A DNA stretch of 11,965 bases from an uncultured bacterium (GCA_937928175.1 CALFVP010000067.1:1-11965); one strand, 5' to 3'; shown: positions 1 to 8,492, counted from the stretch's first letter. A program made the numbers and translations. The notes: generated by a model not told the origin, from the sequence alone.

Positions 1-554
1 CTCCTTAAATGCTCAAGTATTCTTACACCTTGGACAATATGAAGAGAAACATCTTTTAAAAGGTAGAAATTCTTTAAATCTAAACTGCCATACCTTTTAA
101 ATGCCTCATTATGAATATCAAAGTGCGGTAAAAATACCTTATTAAACTTTTCGAGTGAGATTATATTCAATCTATTGATAACAGTCATTAGAAATCCTCT
201 AAAAGTTCTAATAAACAAACTTTGGTAAAAAAAATCAACACTCAACCAAAAAACAACTTTCCTTATACTTTTAAACTTACTAGCAAAACTTAGAATATCA
301 AACACTTCAGGAACTACAAGTATATTCCTACTATCATCCTCTATAGTATTAGCAATCTCAAGATTGTATTCTCTGTATTCATCTGGTATTACTTGAGAGT
401 GCGGGAAATAATACATGTAAGCATCTATACCCAAGTGACCCCTTAACGTATGCACTAAAGAATGTAAAATCTCTGGTCCTCCAGTTACCAATCCAGCAGG
501 AGCAACTACAAAAACTTTTGTATTATCAAAAACCTCTATATGTTGTTTACTCAT
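1..554 (-). CDS. Glycosyltransferase-like protein, C-terminus cut by the window edge
   Basis: Reading from an ATG at 554 toward base 1, the frame stays open for 184 codons and leaves the window, so only the N-terminal part is seen. An in-frame TAA lies a few codons upstream of the ATG, and a weak AGAG stands before it. The product has a Rossmann-like start with the segment APAGLVTGGPEILHSLVH (residues 18-35), then ILVVPE (78-83) and VVFWLSVDFFYQ (100-111). This pattern resembles, from memory, a group of glycosyltransferase-like proteins in surface polysaccharide clusters. No catalytic motif is visible because the C-terminal domain is missing. It follows pgsA on the same strand after a 71-base gap, so it may share the rimO-pgsA transcript. 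A cytoplasmic role in building surface glycans is inferred from the family resemblance and from the nearby rml genes. The coding frame is secure; the function is tentative. Confidence 0.6.
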   Translation of the reverse strand, partial: MSKQHIEVFDNTKVFVVAPAGLVTGGPEILHSLVHTLRGHLGIDAYMYYFPHSQVIPDEYREYNLEIANTIEDDSRNILVVPEVFDILSFASKFKSIRKVVFWLSVDFFYQSLFIRTFRGFLMTVINRLNIISLEKFNKVFLPHFDIHNEAFKRYGSLDLKNFYLLKDVSLHIVQGVRILEHLR

Positions 555-607
555 TTTTATCTCTACAAAAATTTAAGAAATCTTAAAAAAATCCCTAAAA
601 CCTTTTC

Positions 608-634
608 AAAATTAAATTTTTAAAATTAAATTTT
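608..634. repeat. Tandem 13-base A/T direct repeat over the pgsA stop codon
   Basis: AAAATTAAATTTT occurs at 608-620 and again at 622-634, separated by one T. The right-hand copy contains the pgsA stop codon (626-628). Each unit is nearly self-complementary, so the pair can also form weak A/T hairpins. It may be ordinary low-complexity sequence in an AT-rich spacer; no function is assigned. Confidence 0.5.
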
Positions 635-1255
635 ACCTTTTTTAGAATTTACAAAACCTTTTACGAACAAAACAACATACTCCATTCCAGAAACAACAGT
701 TACAATAAGCAATACCAAACACACGTAATAAGGCATATAAGAAAAATTACCAAAAAACCCAATAACATTGTTAAAAGAAGGTTCTTTAACAAAAACGTTA
801 ACAAAAATATTATACACAAGAATCATTACTATTCCAACAAATTGAATAGTTGTTTTAAGTTTAGCAAGAAAAGTAGTAGGAATTGGAAACCCTTTTTTAT
901 CAGAAATAGGTTTAAGTAAAGTTACAACTACATCCCTTAAAAGTATCAAAAGAAAGAAGTAAAAAGGAACAAGAAAGTAATCCAAAAGTATTATTCCGAG
1001 TAACGTAAACAAAACCAAAAATTTATCTGCTATAGGATCAAGAACAAAACCCAACTTACTTTCAACACCATACTTTCTGGCTAAAGCACCATCCAAAGCA
1101 TCTGTAAGAGTACCCAACAAAAACAGTAAAAAAGCTAAAACACTACCAAATACACTAACATTTAACAAAAGTAAAAACACAAAAGGTGAGATTACAATTC
1201 TAAAAACTGTAAAAGAATTTATTATTAAAAATCTAAAACTATATTGTTTTTGCAT
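626..1255 (-). CDS. pgsA: CDP-diacylglycerol-glycerol-3-phosphate 3-phosphatidyltransferase
   Basis: This integral membrane enzyme moves the phosphatidyl group from CDP-diacylglycerol to glycerol-3-phosphate, the committed step to phosphatidylglycerol and cardiolipin. The CDP-alcohol phosphatidyltransferase signature D-x2-DG-x2-AR-x8-G-x3-D-x3-D is complete at residues 52-77 (DALDGALAR through DPIAD). The N-terminal NSFTVFRIVISP matches the usual PgsA opening N..T..R....P. Several hydrophobic segments span the protein. I take the ATG at 1255 (209 aa), which puts the family N-terminus close to the start; an ATG at 1264 and a TTG at 1273 are possible in the same frame. The start lies inside the 3' end of rimO (17-base overlap), so translation is probably coupled. 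The C-terminal tail is lysine-rich. The signature alone does not exclude a related enzyme such as phosphatidylserine synthase, but the N-terminal motif and the common rimO-pgsA pairing favour PgsA. Confidence 0.88.
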   Translation of the reverse strand: MQKQYSFRFLIINSFTVFRIVISPFVFLLLLNVSVFGSVLAFLLFLLGTLTDALDGALARKYGVESKLGFVLDPIADKFLVLFTLLGIILLDYFLVPFYFFLLILLRDVVVTLLKPISDKKGFPIPTTFLAKLKTTIQFVGIVMILVYNIFVNVFVKEPSFNNVIGFFGNFSYMPYYVCLVLLIVTVVSGMEYVVLFVKGFVNSKKGKI

Positions 1256-2591
1256 ACAAATCATACCCCACAACTTTAATTATAAAACTGTCAACGAAAT
1301 CTCCTTTTTTAAGCTTTTTAGTTGAAACCAAGTGAATACTACCATCAACTTCAGGCGAATTATATTCACTTCTTGCTATATAATTTTTATCATCCAAAAC
1401 TTCATCAATAATAACTTTTTTAACTTTTCCTACAAGAGTCCTTAAATTGTTTTGAGTAATACTTTGCTGAAGTTTCAAAATTTCATTTCTTCTTTTTGAT
1501 TTTACGTTTTTAGGTACATTGTCAACAAGAGAATAATAATAAGTACCTTCTTCATGAGAATAGTTAAAAACACCAACCCACGTAAACTGTATTTTTTCAA
1601 CAAAATCTTTAAGTTCTTTAAAATCTTCATTAGTTTCTGAAGGAAATCCAACAATAAACGTAGTCCTTAAAGTAACATCCTTTATTTTATCCCTTATTCT
1701 ATTAACAAGATCAATATACTCTTCTTTACTTCCACCTCTCCTCATAAGTTTAAGTATTCTATTACTAGCGTGTTGAAAAGGTATATCAATATACTTACAA
1801 ACCTTATCAATCGAAGATATAACAGAAATAATTTCATCACTTATTTCAGTAGGGTAAAGGTAATGTAACCTAATCCACTCAATACCTTCGATTTTGCTAA
1901 TTTGGTAAAGCAATTCAGGCAACATGGGTTTTTTATAGATATCAACACCATAGCTTGTAGTATCTTGCGAAACCAAAATAATCTCTTTTATACCATTATC
2001 AGAAAGAAATTTGACCTCATCAACTAAACTTTCAATACTCCTACTCCTTTGTTTTCCTCTTATAATAGGAATAGCACAAAAAGAACAACTATGGTTACAT
2101 CCTTCAGAAATCTTCACGTAAGCGTAAGGGTATTCTTTATTAACAACCCTCCTAAATTCTCTTTCAGAAAAAATTATATCCCTATACTCACAAGAAGTAT
2201 CTAAAACCTTACCTTTACCATTACCATTCAACGAAGATATTAAAGCAAAGTAATCTCTAACACCAGATATAAAATCTATTTCGGGAATTTCATTGATTAA
2301 TTCATTTTTGTACCTTTCAGCAAGACAACCAAACACAACTAACTTCTGATTCTTTCCTTTTTTCTTTAGTTCCTCCTTCAACTTTGCATACATGAGTATG
2401 TACTCTATAGACTGCTCTTTAGCATCTTCAATAAACCCACAAGTATTAACCATAACAACATCAGCTAACTCTGGATCATCAACGATCTGAGCACCATGAT
2501 TACTCAAAATAAACCCTACCCTCTCAGAATCTACCACATTCTTTGAACACCCAAGCGTCTCTATAAAAACCTTCTTTGTGGAATCTAACAT
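1239..2591 (-). CDS. rimO: Ribosomal protein S12 methylthiotransferase RimO
   Basis: RimO is a radical SAM enzyme that adds a methylthio group to a conserved aspartate of ribosomal protein S12. The protein (450 aa from ATG 2591) opens with ETLGCSKNVVDSE, typical of RimO rather than MiaB. The N-terminal MTTase domain shows the auxiliary cluster cysteines C15, C51 (VNTCGFIEDAKEQS) and C89 (VVFGCLAER). The radical SAM motif CNHSCSFC supplies C165, C169 and C172, followed by AIPIIRGKQRSR. A C-terminal TRAM domain fills roughly the last 65 residues. Length is normal for the family. A TTG eight codons upstream would extend the frame, but the ATG fits the family start better. No clear Shine-Dalgarno sequence is seen. 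It is divergent from its paralogue miaB across about 125 bases and overlaps pgsA at its 3' end. Confidence 0.95.
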   Translation of the reverse strand: MLDSTKKVFIETLGCSKNVVDSERVGFILSNHGAQIVDDPELADVVMVNTCGFIEDAKEQSIEYILMYAKLKEELKKKGKNQKLVVFGCLAERYKNELINEIPEIDFISGVRDYFALISSLNGNGKGKVLDTSCEYRDIIFSEREFRRVVNKEYPYAYVKISEGCNHSCSFCAIPIIRGKQRSRSIESLVDEVKFLSDNGIKEIILVSQDTTSYGVDIYKKPMLPELLYQISKIEGIEWIRLHYLYPTEISDEIISVISSIDKVCKYIDIPFQHASNRILKLMRRGGSKEEYIDLVNRIRDKIKDVTLRTTFIVGFPSETNEDFKELKDFVEKIQFTWVGVFNYSHEEGTYYYSLVDNVPKNVKSKRRNEILKLQQSITQNNLRTLVGKVKKVIIDEVLDDKNYIARSEYNSPEVDGSIHLVSTKKLKKGDFVDSFIIKVVGYDLYAKTI

Positions 2592-2659
2592 AACAACAAT
2601 TTTAAACAAAAACAAAACTATCTTAAAAGATAACAGTTTACTAAAAGATTTACCAAACT

Positions 2660-2695
2660 TTTAAAATCAATAGTTAATATTCTATAATTATTATA
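2660..2695 (+). promoter_or_regulatory. Candidate miaB promoter with an A/T near-palindrome usable by rimO
   Basis: On the plus strand TTTAAA (2660-2665) is followed after 17 bases by a perfect TATAAT (2683-2688), about 28 bases upstream of the miaB ATG. The segment TATAATTATTATA (2683-2695) is nearly its own reverse complement, so a second TATAAT reads on the minus strand at 2695-2690 and could serve rimO with a leader of about 90 bases. A minus-strand alternative closer to rimO (TTGGTA with a weak -10) is less convincing. AT-rich DNA yields chance TATAAT matches, so this is a prediction. Confidence 0.5.
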
Positions 2696-2715
2696 GGAAT
2701 TTTAGAGGTATAGAA

Positions 2716-4026
2716 ATGAAATTTTTCATAGAGACATACGGTTGTCAAATGAATGTTTCAGACTCGTTTGAGGTTAGAAAAGTTTTAGAAAAGTTAGGAC
2801 TAGAGGAAGCAAAAGAAGAGAAAGAAGCTGATGTTATAATAATAAACACATGTAGTGTAAGAAATACTGCTGAAGAGAGAGTTTTAGGTAGACTTGGTTA
2901 TCTAAAAGGGTTAAAGAACAAAAACCCCAATTTAAAGATATACTTAACAGGATGTATGGCTCAAAATCTAAAACAAGAACTGTTTAAACTAGCTCCACAT
3001 ATAGATGGAATATTCGGAACGTACAATAGAAGTAAAATGGTAAATGCCATACTAAAAAAAGATAGCTACGTAGTAGATATATCAATGGACAAGTATGAAT
3101 TCTTACCACCTACCGTAGACTACGAGTACCCATTTAAAGCTTCAGTGACAGTAATACACGGTTGTAATCACTCATGTACTTACTGTATAGTACCTAAAAC
3201 CAGGGGAAAAGAAGTTAGTAGAAAATTGAACGAAATAATAGACGATATAAAAAGATTGGTAGACGAAGGAGTTGTTGAAGTATTACTGTTAGGACAAAAT
3301 ATTAATTCCTACGGAAGAGACATAGGAACAAGCTTTAAAGAACTATTAACGGAAGTTAACAAAATAGAAGGATTAAGAAGAATAAGGTTTTTAACTTCAC
3401 ATCCTGTTAACTTCAAAGAAGACTTAATTGATAGAATAGCAGAATTAGAAAAGGTATGTAAGTACTTTCATCTACCTGTACAAAGTGGTTCAAATAGAAT
3501 CCTAAAACTCATGAAAAGAGGATACACTTATGAAAAATACTTAAAAACAATCGAATACCTTAAAAGTAAAATACCAACTGCATCAATATCAACAGACATA
3601 ATTGTAGGATTCCCTTCAGAAACAGAAGAAGATTTCAAAATGACGTTAAAACTCGTTGAAGAGGTAAAATTCGATTTTTCATACATGTTTATATTTAACC
3701 CTAAGAGAGGTACACCAGCTGCAGAAATGGAAAACCAAATACCAGAAGAAATCAAAGTTGAAAGAATACAAAGATTGATCGAGCTACAACATAAAATAAG
3801 TAGAGAAAGCAATTTAAAAGATGTAGGAAAAGAGTTTGAAGTACTCGTTGAAGAAAAAGGTAAACTTAAAAATCAATTGTTAGGTAGAACAGAACATAAC
3901 AAAATTGTAGCATTTGAAGGAGAAGAATACCTCATAGGTAAATTTATAAACGTAAAAGTAGAATCTTTATCTGGAAACACCCTAATAGGTACTCCAATCT
4001 CGTTAACAACCCAAATTACAAAATGA
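2716..4026 (+). CDS. miaB: tRNA-2-methylthio-N6-dimethylallyladenosine synthase MiaB
   Basis: MiaB is a radical SAM methylthiotransferase that converts i6A37 to ms2i6A37 in tRNAs reading UNN codons, stabilising codon-anticodon pairing. The 436-aa product opens with ETYGCQMNVSDS, the MiaB form of the MTTase start. Auxiliary [4Fe-4S] ligands are C10, C46 (INTCSVRNTAEER) and C80 (YLTGCMAQ). The radical SAM motif CNHSCTYC gives C150, C154 and C157, followed by IVPKTRGKEVSR. A TRAM RNA-binding domain occupies about residues 370-435. Length is normal. The ATG is preceded by AGAGGT (2704-2709) at a 6-base spacing, which fixes the start. The gene is monocistronic here: rimO diverges on the left and rmlB converges on the right with only 22 bases between stop codons. 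Its partner MiaA is not in the window. Confidence 0.96.
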   Translation: MKFFIETYGCQMNVSDSFEVRKVLEKLGLEEAKEEKEADVIIINTCSVRNTAEERVLGRLGYLKGLKNKNPNLKIYLTGCMAQNLKQELFKLAPHIDGIFGTYNRSKMVNAILKKDSYVVDISMDKYEFLPPTVDYEYPFKASVTVIHGCNHSCTYCIVPKTRGKEVSRKLNEIIDDIKRLVDEGVVEVLLLGQNINSYGRDIGTSFKELLTEVNKIEGLRRIRFLTSHPVNFKEDLIDRIAELEKVCKYFHLPVQSGSNRILKLMKRGYTYEKYLKTIEYLKSKIPTASISTDIIVGFPSETEEDFKMTLKLVEEVKFDFSYMFIFNPKRGTPAAEMENQIPEEIKVERIQRLIELQHKISRESNLKDVGKEFEVLVEEKGKLKNQLLGRTEHNKIVAFEGEEYLIGKFINVKVESLSGNTLIGTPISLTTQITK

Positions 4027-4048
4027 ATTGGAAGAACTACAAAAAGTA

Positions 4049-5110
4049 TTACCTATTAGAGTAGTTTTTCTCATAAAACTTCAGGTAATCACCAGATATG
4101 ACACTTCTAACCCAATCAAGGTTATTTAAATACCAATCTATGGTTATTTCTAGTCCTTCTTCAAAAGAAAAAGAATGTTTCCACCCTAGTTCGTTTATTA
4201 TTTTCTTTGGATCCATAGCATACCTTCTATCGTGTCCTGGTCTATCTTTAACAAACTTTATAAGGCTTTCGTTTATTTTACTATCGCCTGTTTTATTTCT
4301 GAGAATTTCAATTATCTTTTTAACAACGTATATATTTTCTCTTTCATTGTGTCCTCCAATATTGTAAACTTCACCAATTTTACCTTTCTCAATGACTAAA
4401 TCGATTGCTCTACAATGATCCTCAACGTAAAGCCAATCTCTTACATTTTTACCATCACCATAAACAGGAAGTTCTTTATGGTTTAGAGCATTCCATACCA
4501 TAAGAGGTATAAGTTTTTCTGGAAATTGGTAAGGTCCATAATTGTTAGAACACCTTGTTATTATAACAGGCATACCAAACGTATGGTAATAGCTTTTTGC
4601 GATAAGGTCACCACCAGCTTTACTTGCAGAATAAGGACTATGTGGATCTAGGGGAGTTTCTTCGGTAAAGTAACCATCAGGACCCAAACTTCCATAAACT
4701 TCATCAGTAGATACCTGTATAAACTTTTTACCACTTTTCCACGAATCTCCTTTTTTCCAAAAACTCATAGCAACACTCAGAAGAGATTGTACTCCTAAAA
4801 CGTTTGTTAACACAAAGGTAGCAGGATCAAATATAGATCTATCAACATGGGATTCAGCAGCAAAATTTACAACAACATCAAAATCGTAAACACTAAAAAG
4901 GTAGTTAACAAGCTCAAGATTACTTATATCCCCCTTAACGAAAATAAAATTTTTTTTCTCTTCCTCTTTAAGATTTGAAAAATTTTGAATATTTCCAGCG
5001 TAAGTGAGTTTATCCAAACCCACAATAAATGAATCTTTATGGTTTCTAAGGTAGTAGTAAACAAAGTTAGTACCTATAAACCCAGCACATCCCGTAACCA
5101 AAACATTCAT
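4049..5110 (-). CDS. rmlB: dTDP-glucose 4,6-dehydratase
   Basis: RmlB is a cytoplasmic NAD-dependent short-chain dehydrogenase/reductase that turns dTDP-glucose into dTDP-4-keto-6-deoxyglucose, the second step of dTDP-L-rhamnose synthesis. The protein is 353 aa, the normal length. The NAD-binding motif TGCAGFIG is at residues 6-13. The catalytic TDE triad sits at T135-D136-E137 within STDEVYG, and YSASK supplies Y160 and K164. SHVDRS (87-92), RCSNNYGPYQFPEK and RDWLYVEDH are also typical of RmlB. The start codon overlaps the rmlD stop by 4 bases (ATGA), so the two are translationally coupled. It is the last gene of the long minus-strand series and converges with miaB. The first and third pathway enzymes (RmlA, RmlC) are not in the window. 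Confidence 0.96.
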   Translation of the reverse strand: MNVLVTGCAGFIGTNFVYYYLRNHKDSFIVGLDKLTYAGNIQNFSNLKEEEKKNFIFVKGDISNLELVNYLFSVYDFDVVVNFAAESHVDRSIFDPATFVLTNVLGVQSLLSVAMSFWKKGDSWKSGKKFIQVSTDEVYGSLGPDGYFTEETPLDPHSPYSASKAGGDLIAKSYYHTFGMPVIITRCSNNYGPYQFPEKLIPLMVWNALNHKELPVYGDGKNVRDWLYVEDHCRAIDLVIEKGKIGEVYNIGGHNERENIYVVKKIIEILRNKTGDSKINESLIKFVKDRPGHDRRYAMDPKKIINELGWKHSFSFEEGLEITIDWYLNNLDWVRSVISGDYLKFYEKNYSNR

Positions 5111-5988
5111 AAACCATACTCCTCCCTAAGATAACTATACACAGCATCTTTCCAATAGGGTATATCAATCTTTACAGTGTTTTTCAACTTTGAAGAGTCA
5201 ATTTTAGAATACTTAGGTCTTCTGGCAGGTAAGTTGAAAAACGATTGTTCAGATTCAATTATTTCCCCTCTCCAATTGAGTTTTTCCAGTACAAATTTTG
5301 CATATTCATACCTACTACATTCACCTTCACTTGAAAGATGATAAAGACCAAAAGCACCTAACTTATACAACTTCCAAGAAGCTTCAACTATGGTATCAGT
5401 ATAAGTAGGAGAAGATACCTCATCAATTGAAACTCTAACTACCCCACCCTCAGCCCACTTCAAAAGTTTTCTAATGAAATTTGTTTCTCCACCTTTTCCA
5501 AAAACCCAACTCACCCTCAAACATATATGTTTCTCCCAAGTATACCTCAAAAATTCTTCACCACACAACTTAGTTATACCATACCTACAAACAGGAATGG
5601 TTTTATCTTCCTCAACGTAAGGATACCCTTTATTACCATCAAAAACGTAATCCGTAGAGTAATGAATAAGAGGTACTCCAAGATCTCTACAAATTACAGA
5701 AATAGAACTAACAGCATACGCATTCGTAAACCACGCAACTTTATACTCATCAACTTCCGCTTTATCAACATTATTGTAAGCAGAACAATTTACAACTAAA
5801 TCAACTTTACTATCTCTCACAACTTCATAAACCTTAGAACAACTCGAAACATCAGAAATATCAATAACTAAAGTTTTATTCTCCCTTTTAATTCTACTAA
5901 CTGGTATGTAATCAATACCGTTACTCTCAAAAAATTTCCTAAAACTTGTACCCAACTGTCCATAAGCACCTATAAGAAGAACTTTCAT
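5107..5988 (-). CDS. rmlD: dTDP-4-dehydrorhamnose reductase
   Basis: RmlD performs the last step of dTDP-L-rhamnose synthesis, the NAD(P)H-dependent reduction of dTDP-4-keto-L-rhamnose. The protein has 293 aa, as expected. The nucleotide-binding motif is GAYGQLG (residues 7-13). STDYVFDG (111-118) carries the catalytic Thr112, and YGITKLCGE (136-144) carries Y136 and K140. SSPTYT and RPKYSKIDSSKL near the C-terminus match the substrate-binding part of the family. The ATG at 5988 gives the full Rossmann start; no strong ribosome binding site precedes it. It starts 41 bases after the DnaE-like gene ends and overlaps rmlB by 4 bases, so the two form a coupled RmlD-RmlB pair. The rhamnose probably goes to a surface polysaccharide. 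Confidence 0.95.
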   Translation of the reverse strand: MKVLLIGAYGQLGTSFRKFFESNGIDYIPVSRIKRENKTLVIDISDVSSCSKVYEVVRDSKVDLVVNCSAYNNVDKAEVDEYKVAWFTNAYAVSSISVICRDLGVPLIHYSTDYVFDGNKGYPYVEEDKTIPVCRYGITKLCGEEFLRYTWEKHICLRVSWVFGKGGETNFIRKLLKWAEGGVVRVSIDEVSSPTYTDTIVEASWKLYKLGAFGLYHLSSEGECSRYEYAKFVLEKLNWRGEIIESEQSFFNLPARRPKYSKIDSSKLKNTVKIDIPYWKDAVYSYLREEYGL

Positions 5989-6029
5989 TGCTAACTAATT
6001 TTAAAAAAACAAAAATCTAAAATAACAAT

Positions 6030-8489
6030 CTAGAACAGAATTTCCTTAAAAACGTTTCTCAAGAAAAAGTTTTTACCCAAAAAGCCATCAGTAACGTCTA
6101 TCTCAAAAACACCGTAATCCCCAACCCTTAAGTTAACAAAAGTTTTATTCTTAACAAAGATTGTAGAATTTTCATCCTGCAAAAATACATTACCATACTT
6201 ATCAATCCCAGAAATAAAACCAAAAACTCTGTTAGTTCTACCACTAATACACTCCTCAATACTAATACAATTATTTTTATTCCTAACATAGCTAAAATTA
6301 CTTTTAAACAAATAAATAGAAAATCCTAAAGTTCTAAACTCCTCCTTAACAAGTGTTAAATCTTTTTGTAAACTAGGCAAAGACAAAGGTAGTCCAAGGA
6401 TAAGTTTTCTATCATCAATAGAATCAAAAGCACCCATCTTTGCAAGTTTATTTGTCTCTCTTGGGAAATCTTTACCAATTCTAGCATAAAATTCCGAAAA
6501 ATTTTTAAAAAATCTAAATTCCCTCTCTTTAACTACACTTTCAATAAACTTGAAGTTAAACCTGCCACAAACAAAAGGCAAGAAAAACCTTCCTTCTCTT
6601 TCTGATACTTTCATCATTGATGAGTTATTAATATCAAAACAAATATCGTAACCTCTTTTAATCAACTTCTGTAAAACAATAAAATGGTACTTCTTAGATC
6701 TAACAATAGAATCTCTAAGTAAATAAACGATAAATCTTTTCTTATCTTCTATACTTAACCCTGCATAAGCCAAAAAATTATAAAACTTAGGAATCTCAAA
6801 AGATTTTATACCTATTACATTCTTGTACTTAGCGATAAACTTTGTAATTTCTTCAGACAAATTTTTATCAACATTCTTCTCAACAAGTATTCTAAAAAGA
6901 TCAACTTCATTCACAGTTACATCTTTCTTATCTCTAGACCAGATAATTTCAAGAACAATCTCTATTATATTTTCATCCAAACTACTTGAAATATCTTCAA
7001 CAAATAAAGGCAATTTTTTACTAACCAATTCTTCAATAACAGTTTTATAATACGGTCTTAAAGACAAAACTTTAGAAATGTAAAAGAACCTAAAAGTATC
7101 AGAAATACCCAAAACTTTATACTTTTCTCTCAAATCATCCAAAAATACAGATACAGTATTAGGAGTAAAAAAATCCTTATCTTCTCTTACAACTTGAATT
7201 ACTTTAGAATAAACACTTTTACTGGGCAAATAGTCCATACGAGAAACATCTAAAACAACATCGTAACACCTGCTACAGAATTTCATCAAAATCCCATCTT
7301 TACGTTTGATACTTTTAGGCAAGATTGAAGATGAATAAAAAATCTTATTACTAACCCTAAAAGTTGAAATAGCATTTTTTAAATAACTTTCTAAGAATTC
7401 TTTTACTTTTTCAGGAAGATTCTTTAAAACATCGTTAATTACATTTTTTCTCAAATGCACAGGATAAACTCTATAAAAAATGTTATCACCAAAGTTTGAA
7501 TGAAGTATTTCTTTAAACTTTTCTTTGGATGAGACATGAATATCTAAGTAAAAAGGTTTACTATCAAGTAAATGAAACAAAGATACTTTTTTAAACTTAT
7601 TTATTTTAATCAACTTAAGTTTCTCGAATATAAAGGAAGTGGATAGGATATCAGAAGATACATTACCGTAACTTAGAAATTCTTCAAAGGAGTTTATAAG
7701 ATTATAAAAAAACTTAGAAAGTCCTAAATCTTTTATTTTCGTAAATTCTTTTCTGATATTATCATCAGGTTTAGTTAAAGAAATAATTTTATTCCACAAA
7801 AGAGTAGAAAAATCATCTTTATTTACATCAGAACTAGAAAAATAATCTCTTATATCTTCTAGCTTACCAATGGTATAAGATAGTTTTGTAGCTATCTTGT
7901 CAGATATACTTTCAAGCTCTTTAATTAAATAAGATGCAGAAGGGAAAGGAGAAGGATTTTTTATAAACTTTTTTAAAATACTGTAATAACTTTCTAATTC
8001 TTTAGGTATGGTAGAATAATGAAACGGTATAACGTAATCAACTTTATCTAAAACTTCAATAACGAAATTTTTGTTATGTTTTGTAATAGCAATTCCGATT
8101 TTACCCGGAAGTAAATCGTAAAGTGAATAAAACGTTTTCTTATCGTTACCACTGTAAAAAACTACAGTATCAAGGTATTTAAGATCTCTAAGGTTTAGAG
8201 ATTCTTTTTTACCTAAATACTCAAGTGCAGAAAGGGACCTTGGCCAGACGTAGAGTCTAATTTTTTGATTATCGAGGAATACGGAAGTTTTTACTGCTGG
8301 GAAGAAAATAACAGAAGTTCTAGGTAACAGCAATAATTCTTCTATCCAAAGAGAATAGTTAGAATCGGATATACCAACTACCTTTATGCCATTTTCAACA
8401 GCTAACTTTTGTATAGAATGCAGATCTAAGATCGATTCTTTTGAAAAAGAAGTGTAAACACCTATTACACCTATGGGTAAAACGAGCAT
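6030..8489 (-). CDS. Degenerate DnaE-like protein (DNA polymerase III alpha paralogue, probably inactive)
   Basis: This intact 819-aa protein follows the domain order of bacterial replicative polymerase DnaE but is shorter than the usual 1050-1200 aa. Residues 5-165 resemble a PHP domain (YTSFSKESILDLHSIQKLA, then GIKVVGISDSNY) without its histidine ligands. Residues 247-320 resemble the palm (FTKIKDLGLSKFFYNLI), but the GRGSAAGS loop reads NVSSDILS and PDxDxDF reads roughly YLDIHV, losing at least the first catalytic Asp. VVLDVSRMDYL (411-421) aligns with KFDFLGL. Residues 461-610 follow the fingers region, but YGFNKSH is replaced by AYAGLS. YDICFDINNS (614-623) matches PPDIN, NKLAKMGAFDSI (680-691) the helix-hairpin-helix region, and EEFRTLGFSIYLF (716-728) the E.LG.YL.GHP motif. 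An OB fold covers about 745-800. I infer a non-catalytic structural or regulatory role. It starts 3 bases after the rplB stop. Homology is by eye; a very divergent active polymerase is not excluded. Confidence 0.68.
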   Translation of the reverse strand: MLVLPIGVIGVYTSFSKESILDLHSIQKLAVENGIKVVGISDSNYSLWIEELLLLPRTSVIFFPAVKTSVFLDNQKIRLYVWPRSLSALEYLGKKESLNLRDLKYLDTVVFYSGNDKKTFYSLYDLLPGKIGIAITKHNKNFVIEVLDKVDYVIPFHYSTIPKELESYYSILKKFIKNPSPFPSASYLIKELESISDKIATKLSYTIGKLEDIRDYFSSSDVNKDDFSTLLWNKIISLTKPDDNIRKEFTKIKDLGLSKFFYNLINSFEEFLSYGNVSSDILSTSFIFEKLKLIKINKFKKVSLFHLLDSKPFYLDIHVSSKEKFKEILHSNFGDNIFYRVYPVHLRKNVINDVLKNLPEKVKEFLESYLKNAISTFRVSNKIFYSSSILPKSIKRKDGILMKFCSRCYDVVLDVSRMDYLPSKSVYSKVIQVVREDKDFFTPNTVSVFLDDLREKYKVLGISDTFRFFYISKVLSLRPYYKTVIEELVSKKLPLFVEDISSSLDENIIEIVLEIIWSRDKKDVTVNEVDLFRILVEKNVDKNLSEEITKFIAKYKNVIGIKSFEIPKFYNFLAYAGLSIEDKKRFIVYLLRDSIVRSKKYHFIVLQKLIKRGYDICFDINNSSMMKVSEREGRFFLPFVCGRFNFKFIESVVKEREFRFFKNFSEFYARIGKDFPRETNKLAKMGAFDSIDDRKLILGLPLSLPSLQKDLTLVKEEFRTLGFSIYLFKSNFSYVRNKNNCISIEECISGRTNRVFGFISGIDKYGNVFLQDENSTIFVKNKTFVNLRVGDYGVFEIDVTDGFLGKNFFLRNVFKEILF

Positions 8490-8492
8490 TAA

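Noticed and set aside
3528..3812. Minus-strand open frame inside miaB
   Set aside because: Antisense to the conserved MiaB reading frame, with no protein motif.
4035..4066. Possible shared terminator AACTAC...GTAGTT followed by Ts between miaB and rmlB
   Set aside because: Only six A/T-rich pairs with a 20-base loop and a short T run; too weak to call, and one arm lies inside the rmlB coding end.
4098..4367. Plus-strand open frame inside rmlB
   Set aside because: Antisense to the RmlB C-terminal region and of low complexity; rmlB is certain.
5527..5799. Plus-strand open frame inside rmlD
   Set aside because: Antisense to the RmlD catalytic motifs; no independent evidence.
6823..7050. Plus-strand open frame inside the DnaE-like gene
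   Set aside because: Short, Ser/Thr/Ile-rich antisense reading, typical of AT-rich complement sequence.
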